Positions 60,202-64,000 of a stretch of 64,000 nt of DNA are shown here, piece after piece. The translations under genes and the position numbers were made by a program. Numbering within the stretch: the stretch's first letter is position 1; every line of letters starts with the position of its first letter. Location of the stretch: the NCBI RefSeq assembly GCF_029277305.1, contig NZ_CP119526.1, one strand, 5' to 3'. Source of the DNA: Guptibacillus hwajinpoensis. GTDB lineage: Bacteria; Bacillota; Bacilli; Bacillales; Guptibacillaceae. The notes beneath the pieces were generated by a model that did not search any database, was not told the DNA's origin, and saw only the letters and a program-made list of their open reading frames with translations.

Positions 60202-61824
60202 TTATTTTAAAGCATCAGGAAATTGAGTTAGGTCAATCCCCCACACAATTGGCATATAGAAATAGATTGCAAGTGTAATAATAACGATTGACGTTAGATT
60301 TAGCCAAAAACCTGCTTTCGCCATATCAGGAATTTTTAAATAACCTGATCCAAAGACGACGGCGTTCGGAGGTGTTGCAACAGGAAGCATAAAGGCACAG
60401 CTTGCCGCTATTCCAGCTCCAATCATTAATGCATAAGGATGAACCGAGATCGCTGATGAAAGAGATGCCATAATCGGAAACATCATCGTTGCTGTTGCTG
60501 TATTTGAAGTGATTTCTGTTAAGAAAATGACGAGCGCTGTGACAAGGAGTAAGATAACGAAAAGGTGAATCCCTGCTAGAATCGTTAACTGATCTCCAAT
60601 CCATTGAGCAAGTCCTGATTCCTGAAATCCCGACGCAATTGCAAGACCCGCTCCAAAAAGAAGAAGAATCCCCCACGGAAGCCCCTTGGCAGTCTGCCAA
60701 TCTAGTAGAAAATCGCCCTTCTTCGAGGGTGCTGGTACTAGAAAGAGAATAAGCGCTGCCGTCATCGCAATTACGGTATCATTAATGCTTGGATTAAGTT
60801 CACTTAGTACGAACGAACGGCTAATCCACGCAAGTGCTGTAAGCGAGAAAACTGCAAGAATCACTTTTTCTTCAGCTGACATGGACCCTAGATCTCTTCT
60901 TTCCTTATTAATTACTTCTTTGCCTCCAGGGAGCTCTTTTATTTGCATAGGAAAAGCCATTTTCACAAGATAATACCAGCATCCGAACAGAAGGAGCAAC
61001 ATTAACGGAACGCCAAACATCATCCAACGAGCGAACGATATTTCAATTCCATATAGCTCGTTTACAACAGCTGCAAAGATTGTGTTTGGAGGTGTACCAA
61101 TGAGTGTTGCAAGCCCTCCAATTGAAGCACTATAGGCAATCCCAAGCATAATCGCTTTGCCGAAATTAAAGCGAGGGACGCCCTCCTCCGTATCCAGATC
61201 AAGCTGTTCAGAAACCTGATAAATCACAGCAAGTCCAATCGGTACCATCATCATTGACGTGGCCGTGTTTGATATCCACATGGAAAGAAATCCTGTGGCG
61301 ACCATAAATCCAAGTACAATTCTCTCTGTACTCGTTCCGATAGCTGATATAATAACAAGTGCAATACGTTTATGTAGATTCCACTTCTGCATTGAAAGCG
61401 CAATCAAAAAACCGCCCATAAACAGGAAAATCGTATTATCTCCATAAGCAGAAGCGGTTAAATCACCCTCCAGTCCACCCGTTAATGGAAATAAAATCAG
61501 TGGTAGTAGCGAGGTGGCAGGAATCGGAATAGCTTCTGTGATCCACCACGTTGCTATCCATACCGTACTTGCTAGAATAGCTAATCCAGCATCAGAGAGT
61601 CCGGACGGGTCGAAGAAGATCATTATACACAGAAAGAGTGCAGGACCAAGGAGAAGACCTGTCAATTTCCGCCTATTATAAACCGGATCTGGTCCCGATT
61701 GCTTTATTCTAGTATTTTTTTGTGACGTTTGAGAAGGGATTCCACTCGTGTTTGAAGAAGCGAATGTTAATAGCTCTTTTGCTCGATGGTGTTCATTCCA
61801 TAGCTGATTCCAAAGTACTCGCAT
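60202..61824 (-). CDS. DASS family Na+/dicarboxylate (divalent anion) symporter
   Basis: 540 residues with an unusually long hydrophilic N-terminus of about 55 residues. The two Ser-Asn-Thr signature motifs are SNTATSMMMVP and SNTATATMMFP, with TLIGTPPN and PVATPPNAVVFG as the paired binding-site loops. This corresponds to SdcS/INDY-type carriers that import succinate, malate, fumarate or related divalent anions with Na+. Its 3' end is 32 bp from the MFS start. Confidence 0.9.
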   Translation of the reverse strand: MRVLWNQLWNEHHRAKELLTFASSNTSGIPSQTSQKNTRIKQSGPDPVYNRRKLTGLLLGPALFLCIMIFFDPSGLSDAGLAILASTVWIATWWITEAIPIPATSLLPLILFPLTGGLEGDLTASAYGDNTIFLFMGGFLIALSMQKWNLHKRIALVIISAIGTSTERIVLGFMVATGFLSMWISNTATSMMMVPIGLAVIYQVSEQLDLDTEEGVPRFNFGKAIMLGIAYSASIGGLATLIGTPPNTIFAAVVNELYGIEISFARWMMFGVPLMLLLLFGCWYYLVKMAFPMQIKELPGGKEVINKERRDLGSMSAEEKVILAVFSLTALAWISRSFVLSELNPSINDTVIAMTAALILFLVPAPSKKGDFLLDWQTAKGLPWGILLLFGAGLAIASGFQESGLAQWIGDQLTILAGIHLFVILLLVTALVIFLTEITSNTATATMMFPIMASLSSAISVHPYALMIGAGIAASCAFMLPVATPPNAVVFGSGYLKIPDMAKAGFWLNLTSIVIITLAIYFYMPIVWGIDLTQFPDALK

Positions 61825-62118
61825 AACTTTACCTCCTTTAGTTCATTAATCTATAGTTTAGAATTTGCACCCATCTCCTGTCAATTTATTCACAATTTTG
61901 GTACTATTTTCTTGACGGGTGTTAGGACTTTTGTTTTATTTCATAGAAGGAGTGATTTGAAGACACTATTAAACCCCCTTATTTTTCCAGAGGGGACGAA
62001 TATTATAAGTTGATAACGTAATTTTTCAATAATTCCAACTAATAAATCCATCTATGAACTTCGATGATTACAACATGTTTCACACCAGGCAGCTCAAAAT
62101 CATTCCAGGGGGTATTTG

Positions 62119-62796
62119 ATGAGAAAGATACAACAGACAACAATCAATTCAGTTGTAAAATACGGGCAAACAAAGCTTCCAAAATCCGCTAACACAGAAT
62201 GTCCTGAATGTGGGAACGACGCCTCTTTTCAATTGAAATTTGATTACCAAATTAATCAGGCAGTGTTCTCAACTCTATCCCGCTGCTCCGTTTGTAAAGA
62301 AGCAGTTCTTTTCATCTTAATTAAAACAACACATAACGACCGAGGCGAGGAAGTAGAGCTATTCGTTCACCAAACATCATTCACTCGTGAACCACTAGAG
62401 AGACTTGCTAGCTCTGCACGACTTCCCGATGATCTTGAACGGGTTTACCGTTCCGCTGTAAATGTACATAATATGAAAGATTGGACCGCTACAGCTGTCA
62501 TGGCAAACCGAGTTCTTGAAAGCATCACCGGAAGCTTTCTATCAGATAATGAACTAGGACAACCTCTCTCTAAACAACTCGAGACGCTAGCAAAGCAAAT
62601 TGATTTAGAAGAACCTATTGTGAAGTTAGGACAGCTTCTTGGAAAAGGAAGCAACTTGAATAATTTGCTTTGCCTCGAGAAAGCTACTAGTGAAGAAACA
62701 GCTAATCTTATTATTGATTTACTAGATTCATTAATCGAATACTTGTACATTCTTCCTCAACGTATCGTACATCTACAAAAACAAATTGAGGGATAA
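62119..62796 (+). CDS. DUF4145-like protein with N-terminal zinc ribbon
   Basis: 225 residues from ATG 62119 (AGGGGG, 6 nt upstream). TECPECGNDAS and SRCSVCKEAV provide two CxxC pairs, a zinc ribbon. The rest (about 100-225) is a DUF4145-like helical domain with WTATAVMANRVLESITGSFL. Such domains occur in and beside restriction and other defence-related proteins, but also alone, and this gene is alone. Upstream 61825-62118 shows no other gene. Confidence 0.75.
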   Translation: MRKIQQTTINSVVKYGQTKLPKSANTECPECGNDASFQLKFDYQINQAVFSTLSRCSVCKEAVLFILIKTTHNDRGEEVELFVHQTSFTREPLERLASSARLPDDLERVYRSAVNVHNMKDWTATAVMANRVLESITGSFLSDNELGQPLSKQLETLAKQIDLEEPIVKLGQLLGKGSNLNNLLCLEKATSEETANLIIDLLDSLIEYLYILPQRIVHLQKQIEG

Positions 62797-62801
62797 TAAA
62801 A

Positions 62802-62924
62802 GGCTCTTTTCGCAGACATTGTTGCTATAGCTGGTTAATTTCCGCTCCAGGATGCTCGCTCCAATCACTAAGTGTAGTATTTTCAATATTTATTTCAAAA
62901 GCAACAATCTTTTAGAAAAGAGCC
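62802..62924 (+). mobile_element. MITE-like element, subfamily B, copy 5, with 8-bp target duplication
   Basis: GGCTCTTTTCGCAGACATTG at the left, AGCAACAATCTTTTAGAAAA then GAGCC at the right. Flanked by the identical octamer TAATAAAA at 62794-62801 and 62925-62932. The GC-rich middle is shorter than in copy 1. It lies between the DUF4145 stop codon (62796) and the terminator that follows. Confidence 0.9.
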
Positions 62925-62930
62925 TAATAA

Positions 62931-62965
62931 AAAGACAGGCAGCTTAACTTCAGCTGCCTGTCTTT
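62931..62965. terminator. Bidirectional terminator
   Basis: AAAGACAGGCAGCT pairs perfectly over 14 bp with AGCTGCCTGTCTTT; T-runs both ways. It serves the DUF4145 gene (now separated by a MITE) and the convergent NhaC-type gene. Confidence 0.85.
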
Positions 62966-62976
62966 TCTATCTGAAT

Positions 62977-64000
62977 CTAGTTCTTGGCTTCTTTTCTTTC
63001 AAATGATGGATAATTAATCATAATGGCTACAATTCCAGCAACAGCAATTAAGATAGGATAGATTGAATATGGAAGAAGCGCAAGCGGTGAGATCGATGCT
63101 AAACCTGCGGCGGCAAGCACTTGTGCACCGTATGGTAGCATTCCCTGTACACTGCCTGCAAAGATATCAAGAATACTAGCTGATTTCCGAGGATCAACGC
63201 CGTATTCTTCAGAGATGTTTTTTGCTAGAGGGCCACCCATGATAATAGAAATTGTGTTATTTGCTGTTGATAAATCGAGAACACTTGCTAGTCCTGCAAT
63301 TCCAAACTCGGCACCCCTACGAGATTTCACTCGACTTAGAATTCGATCGAGTACAAATTGAATACCACCATTATGCTTGATTACTTCAATCAGGCCACCG
63401 ATAACAAGCGCAATCATAGCAAGGTCCTCCATGCCTCTAATGCCTTCTGTTACGGTGGAAACAAGTCCACTCATTCCAAATGAACCATTGTAAAGTCCTA
63501 CTATACCTGCAAAAAAGACACCACTGACGAGAACAACGAGTACGTTAACACCAGCAATTGCAGCTACTAAAACGCCTAGATAAGGAAGAATTGTAATGAA
63601 TTCAAAAGCATGTTCTCCACTAACCACAGCTTGCTCTCCCATTGTCCATACTCCATAAATAACGGCTGTCACAATGGCTGCGGGTAACACGATAAAGAAG
63701 TTCACTTTAAACTTATCTTTCATTTGGGTGTTTTGTGTTCTTACTGCTGCAATCGTTGTATCTGAAATCATTGAAAGATTATCACCAAACATTGCACCTC
63801 CAATTACCGCTGATAACGCCAGAGCAGGTGCGACACCGGTTTGTTCTGCAATCCCGATCCCAATCGGTGCAAGTGCGACGATTGTTCCCATCGATGTACC
63901 CATCGAGATGGAAATGAAACAACCAATAAGGAATAACCCTACAATTAAGAGGTTGGGTGGGAGTATTGAAATTCCTAGATTAACAATTGAGTCCACCGCA
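62977..64000 (-). CDS. NhaC family Na+/H+ antiporter (N-terminus beyond window)
   Basis: At least 340 residues; the frame is open to the right edge, so the start is outside. IGCFISISMGTSMGTIVALA, GGAMFGDNLSMISDTTIAAV and STANNTISIIMGGPLAKNIS are typical of NhaC-type antiporters, including the conserved Asp of DNLSMISDT. About nine helices are visible. It exchanges cytoplasmic Na+ (or an organic anion, as in MleN/TetB-like relatives) for H+, and fits the salt-adapted look of the window. Confidence 0.87.
   Translation of the reverse strand, partial: AVDSIVNLGISILPPNLLIVGLFLIGCFISISMGTSMGTIVALAPIGIGIAEQTGVAPALALSAVIGGAMFGDNLSMISDTTIAAVRTQNTQMKDKFKVNFFIVLPAAIVTAVIYGVWTMGEQAVVSGEHAFEFITILPYLGVLVAAIAGVNVLVVLVSGVFFAGIVGLYNGSFGMSGLVSTVTEGIRGMEDLAMIALVIGGLIEVIKHNGGIQFVLDRILSRVKSRRGAEFGIAGLASVLDLSTANNTISIIMGGPLAKNISEEYGVDPRKSASILDIFAGSVQGMLPYGAQVLAAAGLASISPLALLPYSIYPILIAVAGIVAIMINYPSFERKEAKN

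Noticed and set aside
62119..62796. Anti-phage defence system because of the DUF4145-type domain
   Set aside because: The gene stands alone with housekeeping-type transporters; no nuclease, helicase or other defence partner is adjacent.
1..64000. tRNA, rRNA, CRISPR, riboswitch or T-box elements
   Set aside because: Scanned the intergenic stretches by eye on both strands; no cloverleaf, direct-repeat array or recognisable riboswitch core was found. A covariance-model search would be needed to exclude weak cases.

Overview
The window is a stretch of ordinary chromosome from a low-GC, endospore-former-type Firmicute, most likely a member of the Bacillaceae. The evidence is an AbrB-type transition regulator, the Bacillus enoyl-ACP reductase FabL, a DHH-family manganese pyrophosphatase, a SleB/CwlJ-type hydrolase and a BM3-like CYP102 with its FatR/Bm3R1-type repressor. 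Several Na+- or osmolyte-linked carriers (BCCT, DASS, NhaC type) would suit a marine, haloalkaliphilic or soil relative; that last point is inference. No rRNA, tRNA, CRISPR array, prophage or intact insertion sequence was seen.

Layout. Positions 290-8004 hold one tightly overlapping minus-strand operon: a YnjBCD-type ABC importer, a TVP38/TMEM64 membrane protein, a CDP-alcohol phosphatidyltransferase and two flavin oxidoreductases. 8239-9621 is a sortase-anchored protein with two His-rich helical repeats. 9825-13350 has a gene remnant, three GNAT acetyltransferases, a candidate C-rich small RNA, a LysE-type exporter and a 3-hydroxybutyrate dehydrogenase. 13494-21266 carries a FUSC membrane protein, a BCCT transporter, an ECF sigma/anti-sigma pair, a Crh-like HPr paralogue, fabL and ppaC. 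21411-28134 has an NAD-binding protein, an MFS/TrmB divergent pair, abrB and a MarR-MMPL efflux operon with paired operators. 28138-31936 is a GntR/ABC/ECF-sigma operon. 32285-36773 contains a PadR-DUF4188 pair, a hydrolase/ArsR divergent pair, a VOC protein and a GNAT.

36994-42074 has a GDYXXLXY membrane protein, a threonine aldolase gene broken by a frameshift, an LCP-family protein and a doubly frameshifted small-protein pseudogene. 42314-46177 is the CYP102A-type fatty acid hydroxylase with its TetR regulator and two FatR-type operators. 46304-53143 is mixed accessory content (kinase-like, HAD, GyrI-like, lipoprotein, EamA, AraC, DUF2200), and 52202-54574 is a three-gene heme-dependent N-demethylase (dimethylamine monooxygenase-like) operon. 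54888-64000 has cell-wall enzymes, small enzymes, an MFS-GNAT operon, a DASS carrier, a DUF4145 protein and a truncated NhaC-type antiporter.

The main cross-cutting signal is a set of short non-autonomous elements. Two related subfamilies, about nine copies in all, have GGCT...AGCC-type ends, and five copies have recognisable 8-bp target duplications. Some sit within a few bases of a stop codon, between the gene and its terminator. Start codons were re-chosen from ribosome-binding sites where the longest reading frame was not convincing.
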